Positions 44,717 through 53,368 of a stretch of 64,000 bases of DNA are shown here, one piece after another. The translations under genes and the position numbers were made by a program. The stretch comes from Marinifilum sp. D714 (GTDB lineage Bacteria > Bacteroidota > Bacteroidia > Bacteroidales > Marinifilaceae), in the NCBI RefSeq assembly GCF_030851345.1, contig NZ_JALPNU010000005.1, forward strand, positions 62,001 through 126,000, given 5' to 3'. Below the pieces are notes generated by a model. It searched no databases. It was given only the letters and a program-made list of their open reading frames with translations, and was not told where the DNA came from. Each line of letters begins with the position of its first letter. Position 1 is the first letter of the stretch.

Positions 44717-47095
44717 TTAATTATTACTTACCTTTTCCCAAAGCTTGCGAACAATTCCTGGCGACGGTTCCTCATAATAATATCCTTCTCCATTGATATA
44801 GTTCCCATAAGCTCCATTTGATGTTACATCATTTAGAATCAAAGATACATTATCCAAAGTTCCTCTTTCTGCAATTTGATTCACAAAATTGATTTGCTCT
44901 TTATGACTGAATCCTTGTCGTAATACAAACAGGTTGGCATCTGCCAACTTTCCTGTAATGAACCCATCAGTAACCATTGATATTGGCGCATTGTCAATAA
45001 ACACATAATCAAACTTACCTTTTACCGCATTCAAAAACATCTCCAAACGTCCATTTTCAAGCAATTCTGCAGGATTTGGAGGAACAGGACCCGAAGTCAC
45101 GCAATACAAATTCTTAATGTGTGTATTTTGCACCACTTCTTGCCACTTATTGTATCGAATCAAATAAGTACTTAAGCCAACTTTATTCTCTAAATCAAAC
45201 ATTTTCTCCACCTTAGGCTTTCTCATATCTGCTCCTATCAAAAGAACTTTCTTGTTGTTCATAGCAACAATACTGGCAAGATTAACCGTAGCAAATGATT
45301 TACCCTCCGAAGGAATGGTTGAATGAACTCCAATTATTTTTGTTGGCTGATCGGGAAGAACATAGTTTAAATTGGTTCGAAGTGACCTGAAGGACTCCGA
45401 AATTGCCGATCGTGGTTGGTGGAAAACAGGCAAATTGTTAGGATAACGATTATGAGCAATAGTTCCCAAAACAGGCAAATGTGTTTTCTTGACCAACTCT
45501 TCCTTACTTTGGATATTATCGTTAAAAAACTCTTGTAGGATAATAATCAGAAAAGGAAATCCTAAACCCAAAATCATCCCGATTAACAGGTTTATGGCAA
45601 GTTTTGGTTTAATCTTGATAATTGTGGCCAATCGCGCAGGATCAATAATTTGAGCATCAGAAACATTTGAAGCTTTTGCAATAGCAGCTTCAGCTCTCTT
45701 CTTGAGCAAGAATGTATACAACTCATTGTTCAAATCGAAGTTGCGCTTCATATTGATAAACTTTTGCTCATTTTTAGGCATACGCGCCAACTGATCTCTC
45801 ACCTTCGACATTCGTTCGCTAAGGCTGGTAACCTCAATTTGAGAATTGGCTACCAAAGATTTTAGGTTTTCATCCAAACTTTGACGAATCACATCTATCT
45901 CCTTGTTTAGAATAACCAAACTTGGATTTTTTGCCTGAACACTATAGGAAAGCACTTCACGCTTTCCATAAAGATCCGTCAATTTAGTAACCAAAGCATC
46001 CAATGTTGGATCGGTTATTCCTGCAACCGAAGGAGCTACAACTTGCTTCATCTGGTTGGCATCGCCCAAGTTTCGAAGTAAATTTTTATAATACTCCAAT
46101 GAGATCTGTGCTTGAGAAAGTTGGGTTTCCAACTCTTCCATCTTAGCCACTACCACTCCTGCTTCTTGTCCCAGGTCTACAATCCTGTTTCTGGAACGGA
46201 AATTGGTAAAACTCTGACCTGCCAATTGCAATGAATCCACAATCCCTTCTAATCGTGAATCGATAAATCGAACTGTATTTTCTGATTTTTTGTTTTTCTC
46301 AATTAGCCTAAACTGCAGGTAAACCCAATTCAGTTCGTTCAGGAAATCCACACCACGGGCTGGTTCTGAATCATCTATTCTCAGGTGAATCAATTCGGCT
46401 TTCTTCTCGGCAACTGTAATTACCATGCTCTCCATGTATTTCAACGTAAGCTTATCCAAATCATTAAACACAAAGTAATGATTTGCTTCCTGGTCTACTT
46501 TCCTTTTCTTAGGCTTGATCGTGAAATGAAAGAACTTGTTCTTAAAAGCTTGATTAAAAAACCCTTCCTTTTCAAACTTCACCTTTACCACATCACCATT
46601 GTATTCAGCTTCGCCATCAACTCTTATTTTATAGGTATGTCCATCAACCTGTTCAATAAATATAGGAATATCAGTAAGGTTTGTACCTTCGTGTTGAATA
46701 ACCTCAAAAGGCTCATCTCGATACAATCCTTTGTTCATAAACCATGTTTTTTTGTACCAGGATTGTGTCCACCCCAGGTTCTCCATTGCTTTTCGGTTTA
46801 TGGTAAAGGACTTTAGAATTTCCACATGATTTTGAATATTTGCTTTATCTCGCAGTTGATACCCTTCGAACATTTGCTTTGCACTCGTTTCATCAGGATC
46901 TACATGCACCAATAAGCTACTTCGCATCATATAAACAGGGGTTGAATATTTGCTTACCAAATAGGCAATACAAATTCCCATTACTCCACAGATTAAAAAT
47001 ATCTTCCACTTAGATAAAATTCTGTAGAGGAAATCTTTTACGTCAGGACCGTCCTTCTTGTCGAAATAGTCCATTACTTCATCTACGTATTTCAT
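44717..47095 (-). CDS. Wzc-like polysaccharide chain-length regulator and tyrosine autokinase
   Basis: 792 residues, inner membrane. N-terminal Wzz domain with first membrane helix (about 30-50, IFLICGVMGICIAYLVSKY), long periplasmic coiled-coil (about 260-470, containing the GNVR-like ARMPKNEQKFINMKRN block), second helix (about 500-520), then the BY-kinase domain: Walker A GVHSTIPSEGKSFAT, Walker A' VLLIGADMRKP, Walker B FDYVFIDNAP. The C-terminus has a Tyr cluster (YGNYINGEGYYYEE) for autophosphorylation. It works with the Wza-like exporter encoded 117 bp upstream. Confidence 0.94.
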   Translation of the reverse strand: MKYVDEVMDYFDKKDGPDVKDFLYRILSKWKIFLICGVMGICIAYLVSKYSTPVYMMRSSLLVHVDPDETSAKQMFEGYQLRDKANIQNHVEILKSFTINRKAMENLGWTQSWYKKTWFMNKGLYRDEPFEVIQHEGTNLTDIPIFIEQVDGHTYKIRVDGEAEYNGDVVKVKFEKEGFFNQAFKNKFFHFTIKPKKRKVDQEANHYFVFNDLDKLTLKYMESMVITVAEKKAELIHLRIDDSEPARGVDFLNELNWVYLQFRLIEKNKKSENTVRFIDSRLEGIVDSLQLAGQSFTNFRSRNRIVDLGQEAGVVVAKMEELETQLSQAQISLEYYKNLLRNLGDANQMKQVVAPSVAGITDPTLDALVTKLTDLYGKREVLSYSVQAKNPSLVILNKEIDVIRQSLDENLKSLVANSQIEVTSLSERMSKVRDQLARMPKNEQKFINMKRNFDLNNELYTFLLKKRAEAAIAKASNVSDAQIIDPARLATIIKIKPKLAINLLIGMILGLGFPFLIIILQEFFNDNIQSKEELVKKTHLPVLGTIAHNRYPNNLPVFHQPRSAISESFRSLRTNLNYVLPDQPTKIIGVHSTIPSEGKSFATVNLASIVAMNNKKVLLIGADMRKPKVEKMFDLENKVGLSTYLIRYNKWQEVVQNTHIKNLYCVTSGPVPPNPAELLENGRLEMFLNAVKGKFDYVFIDNAPISMVTDGFITGKLADANLFVLRQGFSHKEQINFVNQIAERGTLDNVSLILNDVTSNGAYGNYINGEGYYYEEPSPGIVRKLWEKVSNN

Positions 47096-47123
47096 ATGTC
47101 TTGAATTTACATTTCAATTGCCA

Positions 47124-47141
47124 TCCCGATAACTATCGGGA
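47124..47141. repeat. Palindrome TCCCGATA-ac-TATCGGGA upstream of the wzc-like gene
   Basis: A perfect 8-bp palindrome with a 2-nt centre, 29 nt before the wzc-like start. The identical palindrome occurs 30 nt before the wza-like start (48034-48051). Either an operator or a short interspersed palindrome. Confidence 0.65.
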
Positions 47142-47212
47142 GGAACTCGCCAATTTTGTCATTCCTCTGTGCGAGAAATATTTCTTATGGCTCGTTTCAT
47201 AACAATTTTATC

Positions 47213-48004
47213 TTAATTGGAAATTATTAAACTGGTAATCAGTACAGCGGTTGATACTGTTGAAAGCAACAAGCTGTATACATTAGAGTTCATGTTAGTA
47301 TTTTTAATCTTATGAGGCTCAACGTAAATCACATCGTTGGGCTGAATAAAGAAAGCTTCCGATTTTAGAAAATTCTTACTCGATAAATCCAATCGGTAAG
47401 TTTTACTTTCCTCATTATTGCTTCTAATTACCAATACCCTGTTTATTCTGGCGTGATCAGTAATTCCATTGGCCATACTTAGTGCTTCCAGAATACTTAA
47501 GCTGCTGTTATAATTGTAATAAACTCCGGGAGTGGTTACTTCTCCCATAACAGTCACTCTAAAATTCAGAAGCTTCACCTTTACACTTGCATCTTTCAAA
47601 TACTCATCGGCATGTTCTTGCACTTTTGCCTGAGCTTCTTTTTGTGTTAATCCTGCAACACCAATGCTTCCAATTATGGGCAATGATATATTCCCATTGG
47701 AATCTACCTGATATCCATTCAAATACTGATCGGGCAATTGGCTATAAAGATTTTGAGTTCCTTGTTGACTTCCTATGGCCTGCGCAGGATTGTAAAGCTG
47801 ACTAATCTCTGGATTCATCGACTTTATACTAACAAACAAATTGTCGTTGGTTTTAATTTTGTATTCAGGCACCTTCATTACAAATTCAGGAGCCAAAACT
47901 TCAGCATCAACATCTTGCAAATACACAAGATCTTTATTCGATCGACAGGAAATGAGACTCATTACTATAACAAGGCTCATAAGGGTTATTAATTTTCTAT
48001 TCAT
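47213..48004 (-). CDS. Wza-like polysaccharide export lipoprotein
   Basis: 263 residues, lipobox SLISC (Cys 20). Poly_export domain (about 50-130, VPEYKIKTNDNLFVSIKSMNPE ... NGNISLPIIGSIGVAG), an SLBB-like domain (about 150-230, FRVTVMGEVTTPGVYYN) and a C-terminal hydrophobic segment (about 243-261) that probably spans the outer membrane. Forms the export channel with the Wzc-like protein. Confidence 0.92.
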   Translation of the reverse strand: MNRKLITLMSLVIVMSLISCRSNKDLVYLQDVDAEVLAPEFVMKVPEYKIKTNDNLFVSIKSMNPEISQLYNPAQAIGSQQGTQNLYSQLPDQYLNGYQVDSNGNISLPIIGSIGVAGLTQKEAQAKVQEHADEYLKDASVKVKLLNFRVTVMGEVTTPGVYYNYNSSLSILEALSMANGITDHARINRVLVIRSNNEESKTYRLDLSSKNFLKSEAFFIQPNDVIYVEPHKIKNTNMNSNVYSLLLSTVSTAVLITSLIISN

Positions 48005-48033
48005 GGTCTTGGTTTTTTATTTATTCATTTCGG

Positions 48034-48051
48034 TCCCGATAACTATCGGGA
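48034..48051. repeat. Palindrome TCCCGATA-ac-TATCGGGA upstream of the wza-like gene
   Basis: Identical to 47124-47141 in sequence and in distance from the following start codon (30 nt against 29). Confidence 0.65.
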
Positions 48052-48210
48052 ATAAATTATGAATCAGGAAATACCTGCTCATACTTGTAAGAAAGAATGC
48101 CTTACAAAAAGATTGGAGAGAGTAAATTACAGGAGATCTTATTTAATTCTCTCTGCGTGCTGAAAGACTACCCTAAAAAGAAAACTTGGGTAGCTTACTA
48201 TTAATAAAGT

Positions 48211-48240
48211 AACTAATAACTGTTCGCTATTTACTGCCCA
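48211..48240. repeat. ACTGTT-type intergenic repeat, copy A
   Basis: AACTAATAACTGTTCGCTATTTACTG resembles copy B at 49897-49929. The TTTACTG part supplies the stop codon of the sugar transferase gene. Confidence 0.5.
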
Positions 48241-49634
48241 TCCCCTGTTAGAACCACTTTAATGGTGCTAAGGAAAAGCATTAAGTCAAGCTTTAACGAC
48301 CAAGTATCTATGTACATCATGTCTAATCGCATCCATTCGTCGAATGGAATGTTGTTTCTTCCTGAAACTTGCCAGATACATGTAATTCCTGGCTTCATGC
48401 TCAATCGGCGTCTTTGCCAGCGTTGATACTGCTTTACCTCAGAAGGAATTGGTGGACGAGGCCCTACAATTGACATCTCACCCTTTAACACATTAAAGAA
48501 TTGTGGGAGTTCATCCAATGAAGTTTTACGCAGAAACCTTCCGACACGGGTAACCCTAGGGTCGTTTTTAATCTTAAAAACAGGTCCCGATTGTTCATTC
48601 ATATTTTCCAGTTTCACTCGAAGAGCTTCTGCATTCTCGACCATTGTTCTAAACTTTAAACACTTGAACAATCGTCCGTTTAAGCCAACTCTTTCCTGTT
48701 TGAAAAAGATGGAACCGCCATCCTCAATTTTAATTGCAATGGCTATGCCCATTAAAACAGGAGAAATTAAAACAACAATGAAGAATGAGAATACAAAATC
48801 GAGAATCTCCTTCACTTTTAAAGCAAAGTAGTTTTTGGTATTGTTAGCAAATGTCAAAAACGGAAGTTCTTTAAAGTAAGTCAAATGAGAACGCATACTA
48901 ACCACACTTAAAAGCTCGGAATATACCCTAAAGGTTACTCCAACTTCCGAACAGGCATAGATTAATGCTCGCACTTCGTCGTTATTAAACTTTCCCTTAC
49001 AGTAAATTACCTCATCCACTACATTGGCATCAATAATCTCATTCAATTGAAAATGTTCATGCAATACTCTTACGTGAGAATCGTATTTGTTTTTAATGTG
49101 CTTCCCATCCGACATGATTGCCCATACACGATATCCCCAATCGCGAATAAAAAGCATTCTATCAATAAAGTGCAGGTATGATTCATCATCAGCTACAATT
49201 AATACATTGCGTGTATTGTATCCTTTTCCTCTAATTTTCTTGAAAATGGTATAACTCATCATCCTGAAGCTGAACAAGACTACCATATTCAAACAGGCAA
49301 ACAATGCAAGAATTAATACAGGAACGGTATCGGTTAGAAACAAACTTCCCAAATACAACAAGCCTGAACTGATGAACACCATGGCAAAATACTCGGCAAA
49401 CAATTCGGAGTAGGTTTTTACCCTAAGCATTTTTCCCAAATTGAATTCCTTAATAAGAGTGTACCATATTGCAATAATCATTAAATAAACAATATTGGTA
49501 TCGTGAGTAGCAATTTCAACTGGCCGCAAATAATTGTTTGTTGCCCAAGCAACAAACCAATAGCAGCCTAAGGATAAAGCAACCTGAACTATGGTGCTTA
49601 TCCTTGCCAGTGTTTTTTCTCTTCCTTTAATCAT
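48231..49634 (-). CDS. Undecaprenyl-phosphate sugar phosphotransferase (WcaJ/polyprenyl glycosylphosphotransferase type)
   Basis: 467 residues. Four N-terminal membrane helices (about 10-130), a Rossmann-like CoA-binding-type domain (about 140-255), a fifth helix (about 273-297) and the catalytic sugar-transferase domain (300-467) with KCLKFRTM, KTSLDELPQFFNVLKGEM, SIVGPRPP and MKPGITCIWQVSGRN. It starts the repeat unit by moving a sugar-1-phosphate to undecaprenyl phosphate. Probably the committed step for this cluster. Confidence 0.94.
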   Translation of the reverse strand: MIKGREKTLARISTIVQVALSLGCYWFVAWATNNYLRPVEIATHDTNIVYLMIIAIWYTLIKEFNLGKMLRVKTYSELFAEYFAMVFISSGLLYLGSLFLTDTVPVLILALFACLNMVVLFSFRMMSYTIFKKIRGKGYNTRNVLIVADDESYLHFIDRMLFIRDWGYRVWAIMSDGKHIKNKYDSHVRVLHEHFQLNEIIDANVVDEVIYCKGKFNNDEVRALIYACSEVGVTFRVYSELLSVVSMRSHLTYFKELPFLTFANNTKNYFALKVKEILDFVFSFFIVVLISPVLMGIAIAIKIEDGGSIFFKQERVGLNGRLFKCLKFRTMVENAEALRVKLENMNEQSGPVFKIKNDPRVTRVGRFLRKTSLDELPQFFNVLKGEMSIVGPRPPIPSEVKQYQRWQRRRLSMKPGITCIWQVSGRNNIPFDEWMRLDMMYIDTWSLKLDLMLFLSTIKVVLTGDGQ

Positions 49635-49753
49635 TCTTGGTTTATTTAAGGTTTTAAAGTGAATTTATTTATGGTTGTTTTATATTGTTTTACGCTTAAC
49701 AAAAGGATAGCTTGACTCCATTTCAATTTAAGCTTCTGCGTTTCTAGATGAGT

Positions 49754-49808
49754 GTTTCCCTTTTAGGGAAACTGTCGACAGACTAAAGGGTGTAACGATA
49801 AGTTATCG
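49754..49808. repeat. Cluster of small palindromes between the two transferase genes
   Basis: GTTTCCC-ttTTa-GGGAAAC (49754-49772) and CGATAA-g-TTATCG (49796-49808) lie in a 282-bp gap without a gene, followed by a CCCCTagaAGGGG palindrome near 49845. The make-up resembles a degenerate interspersed repeat. Not a transposase-bearing element. Confidence 0.45.
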
Positions 49809-49896
49809 CATAAAAACACATCCCTCTGGCTATCGCCATCTCCCCTAGAAGGGGTGAATTTGAAAATTAATGGTTTGTATATCTATTTAATCGCAC

Positions 49897-49929
49897 AACT
49901 GATAACTGTTCACTGTTTACTGATCACTG
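49897..49929. repeat. ACTGTT-type intergenic repeat, copy B
   Basis: AACTGATAACTGTTCACTG continuing TTTACTGATCACTG. It overlaps the last codons and stop of the WecG/TagA gene. Confidence 0.5.
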
Positions 49930-50669
49930 AAAATTGTTCTCACCCTCTCCCTCAGCACATAGTAAATAAATAACGAATTGGTTACCAGATATCGTTTCCA
50001 CATTCTACCGGGTTCTTGCAAAAACCTGTAGAACCATTCCAAACCTGTTTTTTGCATCCAAACAGGTGCTCTTTTTACTTTACCTGCAACTACATCAAAC
50101 GATCCACCTACACCCATAATGAAAGGTACTTTCAATCTTTCTTTATAGGTGTTTAAAAAAATCTCTTTGGTTGGAGAGCTAATGGCTACAAACAAAATAT
50201 CAGCTTTCGATTCTGCAATTTGTGCTGCGATATTGGCTTCCTGATCTTTTTTAAAATATCCATTGCGATATCCTGCAATAATTTCCTTTCCAAATACCGT
50301 AGTATATTTCCTAACTACCTCGGAAACTACTTCTTCCCTTCCGCCAAAAAAGAAAATCTTATACTTTTTCTCGGAAGCAAGAATTACCAATTCTTGCATT
50401 AAATCAACTCCTGCCACACGCTCGGGCAATGGTTTACCCAACAAACTCGCAGCCCATACCACTGCCATTCCATCAGCATTAATAATATCACTATCAACTA
50501 CCGACTGATACAATTCCTTATCTTCTTGCATATTAACCAGCTTGGCTGCATTAACTACAATGTGTTGAATTGATTTTCTTTCACGAATGGAATCATCGAT
50601 AAGATCAATGGTTTCGCGCATTGTTAAAACATCAACCGGCGAATTCATTATTGTAACTCGTTTTCTCAT
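49917..50669 (-). CDS. WecG/TagA/CpsF-family glycosyltransferase
   Basis: 250 residues, GT26 family. Typical blocks: QHIVVNAAKLVNMQEDKELYQS, INADGMAVVWAASLLGKPLPERVAG, FFFGGREEVV and ILFVAISSPTKEIFL. It adds a sugar (often N-acetylmannosaminuronic acid or similar) to a lipid-linked intermediate on the cytoplasmic face. The start overlaps the end of the upstream gene by 38 nt, implying translational coupling. The C-terminus is encoded within a simple repeat. Confidence 0.9.
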   Translation of the reverse strand: MRKRVTIMNSPVDVLTMRETIDLIDDSIRERKSIQHIVVNAAKLVNMQEDKELYQSVVDSDIINADGMAVVWAASLLGKPLPERVAGVDLMQELVILASEKKYKIFFFGGREEVVSEVVRKYTTVFGKEIIAGYRNGYFKKDQEANIAAQIAESKADILFVAISSPTKEIFLNTYKERLKVPFIMGVGGSFDVVAGKVKRAPVWMQKTGLEWFYRFLQEPGRMWKRYLVTNSLFIYYVLRERVRTIFSDQ

Positions 50670-51834
50670 ATTCCGGTGTTTTTAAAGTTGATAACATATA
50701 AGTTGATAAAGCCAAAAACATCCAGGCTTGAGCCCAGCGGATGTATGGTATTTTGGTTTTAAAGTTTTTTCCTGCTCTGAAATAGAAATATCCTTCAGGA
50801 CTTTGCAGGTTTGATATGGTCCAATTCAATACCCGATCAATCAATTCCTTCTGTGATTGAAAAGCACCAATCTTGCTTAAGGTAATTGGCAACTGTGCCG
50901 GGCAATGTATATCTACAGGGTAAGTTGAATTGTTAAAGTATTTAGGAATCCCCTCTTCCGTAAAGAAATGATTCAGGTAATATTCCAATCCTTTTTCTAT
51001 ATTCTTATGGAATGATTCATCCTTGGTATACTTCTGATAATCGGCTAAGGCCTCCAGGTTAAATCCAGTATGGAAATTATCAACCCACTGATGATACGGT
51101 AAGGTTCCGTATGCCCACGATCCATCTGCATGTTGATAATTAATACTAAACTGAACCGACTTTTTAGCTTCTTCAGCCAACAACTCATCGTTTGTAATAG
51201 AATAAATTCGAGCTAAAGTTTTACTTCCCAGTAATGAAGCATTAAACACCTTTGTATCATCCAGAGGTGAATAGGAAAAACAGAAATCCCCATTCCCATC
51301 GTAAGTACGATGCAAATCGTTCAGAATAAAATCTTTTGCGCTAATGGCTGTTTCCAACAACTCTTTATCGCCCAATATTTCGTAGGCATCCAGCAAAGCG
51401 TTGGTAACATATGAAGTAACTACAACCGAAGGTGTTCCTTTGGGCTGAAAAAAAGCCCTGGCCTGCCAATCGAAGTTGTATCCCCAACACGCCCCCGACC
51501 ATCCTGTCGATTGCAATTCCAATACCTTCTTACTTAATAAAAGGATCCGGGATCTTACCTCCTGTGTGCGATCAAGCTGATAAAGCTTACAATAACCACT
51601 AAGAAATAAACCAAGACCTTTAGGATTATAAGCTTTCTTAATCCCTGCAAGATCCCGGAAATTCACTGGATTTCTTTTAAAGGCCTGGATCCATATCAAC
51701 CTCATTAGTCTACTCTTGTTCAAAAAAGGAATCGACTGAAAAAGTTTGGAGTTTAATCCATCGTAAGGATCCCAACCTTTGTATTCTTGGTCTTCTATAT
51801 ATGCTCGTAGTTTTTCGAGACTTTCTGCTATCAT
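50632..51834 (-). CDS. Conserved exopolysaccharide-locus protein with predicted alpha/alpha-toroid fold
   Basis: 400 residues, no signal peptide. Repeated helical pairs with aromatic motifs (GWSGACWGYNFDWQARAFF, DGSWAYGTLPYHQWVDNFHTGF, SPEGYFYFR) look like an (alpha/alpha)6 barrel such as six-hairpin glycosidases or terpenoid cyclase-like toroids. Homologues in capsule loci often carry uninformative or misleading names. It overlaps the deacetylase gene upstream by 4 nt and WecG downstream by 38 nt. It may trim or epimerise lipid-linked saccharide, but this is a guess. Confidence 0.7.
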   Translation of the reverse strand: MIAESLEKLRAYIEDQEYKGWDPYDGLNSKLFQSIPFLNKSRLMRLIWIQAFKRNPVNFRDLAGIKKAYNPKGLGLFLSGYCKLYQLDRTQEVRSRILLLSKKVLELQSTGWSGACWGYNFDWQARAFFQPKGTPSVVVTSYVTNALLDAYEILGDKELLETAISAKDFILNDLHRTYDGNGDFCFSYSPLDDTKVFNASLLGSKTLARIYSITNDELLAEEAKKSVQFSINYQHADGSWAYGTLPYHQWVDNFHTGFNLEALADYQKYTKDESFHKNIEKGLEYYLNHFFTEEGIPKYFNNSTYPVDIHCPAQLPITLSKIGAFQSQKELIDRVLNWTISNLQSPEGYFYFRAGKNFKTKIPYIRWAQAWMFLALSTYMLSTLKTPEYEKTSYNNEFAG

Positions 51835-52919
51835 TTCTGCGTGTGTGTTTCTTTGATTTGAGCAATGGCTTCACCAATGGTGAAAAACTTTAACTTACCC
51901 CCTGATGCTTTCTTTGCCAAAAAATCAATAGCATCGGAGTAGTAGAAATCTTTCGGATGTCCCACCAATACAAAAGGATGAAACACTGAACTGGAGCTTT
52001 TCTTGATCTTGAAGGCTGCATTAAGGAACTTCCGCATTTTCGATTTCGAAAACAGGCAAAAGTCCCATGTAACGGCTTCTTTATCCATTAAAAATTGTAT
52101 GGTTTCCCATTTCGTTTTTTTTGTGCTGTTGTTCTTAAACTTTTCAATAGAATTCGCCTTGTTCTTTAAAGCAGAACAAATCCTCACCAAATCATACTTT
52201 GAAATTCTTCTGATTTTTTTTGCAAAAACAGGCAACTCCATAAACTCCTTTTCATTCTTGCTGGCAGTTAGCAAAGAGCCATTGGTAAACCAATAAGGAA
52301 TTTCCTTCTTTACACGGGTATAGTCGTATTTCGACAGCTCACTCTCGGCTTTGCCACCATAATAAACCGAGCTATCGGCTATAAATTCATTCTCTTTTAA
52401 TGCTTTCAACAATCGTTCCGATGGATCGATATTGTAACCTCCTGCCCGCAACACATTGCACCTGTATGATGGATTAATGGGGTGCAGCATATTTTCCAAC
52501 TCCTCTTTGCCTTTTCGGATTAAGTCGTCCAATCCCATGCTAATCTCCTCATTAGCATGATCGGGAACCTCTGGCAAACGCCAAAACTTCATATTTAATT
52601 TCCACTCTCTGTTTTCGTATTTGGCATCAACCCATTGCGGATGAATGTGCAGTTGAATATCATGCCCTAACTGATATGCTTTCTTAATCTGATTGGCCAT
52701 GGCTTCGGCAGGATTTCTTTCGTATCCCATCGACTCACCGCTCTCATATACTTCCTTCAGTTTCCAATACTCTACCACCTCGAAGAATATGGTGAGTTTC
52801 ATTCCATACTTAGAACAAATGGCCAACAAGCGGTTGGTAGGCTCTATTATATGCGTAAACACATCACCTCTTCCCGATCCAAACAGTTCATAATCCAACG
52901 TAAGGCATAATGATATCAT
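51831..52919 (-). CDS. NodB-type polysaccharide deacetylase-like protein
   Basis: 362 residues, cytoplasmic by sequence (no signal). TLDYE at residues 7-11 supplies the motif-1 Asp and HIQLHIHPQW supplies the two His of a deacetylase metal site; NVLRAGGYNID is the motif-3 region. A large insert (about 200-290) is unusual. Likely removes N-acetyl groups from a saccharide intermediate. First gene after the 450-bp repeat-filled gap, so it may start its own transcription unit. Confidence 0.8.
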   Translation of the reverse strand: MISLCLTLDYELFGSGRGDVFTHIIEPTNRLLAICSKYGMKLTIFFEVVEYWKLKEVYESGESMGYERNPAEAMANQIKKAYQLGHDIQLHIHPQWVDAKYENREWKLNMKFWRLPEVPDHANEEISMGLDDLIRKGKEELENMLHPINPSYRCNVLRAGGYNIDPSERLLKALKENEFIADSSVYYGGKAESELSKYDYTRVKKEIPYWFTNGSLLTASKNEKEFMELPVFAKKIRRISKYDLVRICSALKNKANSIEKFKNNSTKKTKWETIQFLMDKEAVTWDFCLFSKSKMRKFLNAAFKIKKSSSSVFHPFVLVGHPKDFYYSDAIDFLAKKASGGKLKFFTIGEAIAQIKETHTQK

Positions 52920-52981
52920 TCTCTGAAGTTTTTTTCTGGTTTTACATGTTCTCTAAAGCATTTATTGTTCTGCTTTATGAA

Positions 52982-53320
52982 ACATTCTTGCGGTTTTACT
53001 CAATTACATTCATGTTTTGCTTAATGATATCCCTGTTTTATGAAACGACATGCTTGTTTTATACAAAGACATTGCTGTTTTGTAAAGTAACACGCTTGTT
53101 TTACGCAAAAACATTGTTGATTTGTACTAAGACATTCGTGATTTGCCTAATGACATTGCTGTTTTATTAAGAGACACTACTACTTTGTTATCGTGCATGC
53201 GCTACAAATATACTTCATCTGCCAACAAGTCCTGTTAATGCTACTACAGATACACTTACATTCACTCCAAATGCATTTACATGCATGTTTTGCCCATTTA
53301 CACAGTCATTTTTTACATTA
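52982..53320. repeat. Degenerate tandem array with 21-bp period
   Basis: About 16 units fill the gap between the ATP-grasp and deacetylase genes. Units begin ACAT or similar at 52982 (24 bp long), then every 21 bp: 53006, 53027, 53048, 53069, 53090, 53111, 53132, 53153, 53174. The phase continues through degenerate units (53195, 53216, 53237) to clear ones at 53258, 53279 and 53300. The typical unit is ACATTGCTGTTTTnnnnAAnG. Read as protein it gives heptads (TLLFYxK on plus, MSLYKTS on minus), but no frame stays open across the array. Confidence 0.85.
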
Positions 53321-53368
53321 AACTCCTACAACACAACAACTCTAAAGCCTTATCTTAGTGTACATTAA

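Noticed and set aside
52910-53170. An 86-residue plus-strand ORF with heptad-like repeats
   Set aside because: It is the translation of the 21-bp array; the frame closes inside the array, overlaps the deacetylase start, and has no ribosome site or conserved flanks.
52982-53320. Possible CRISPR array
   Set aside because: Units are contiguous degenerate 21-mers without distinct spacers and no cas genes are present.
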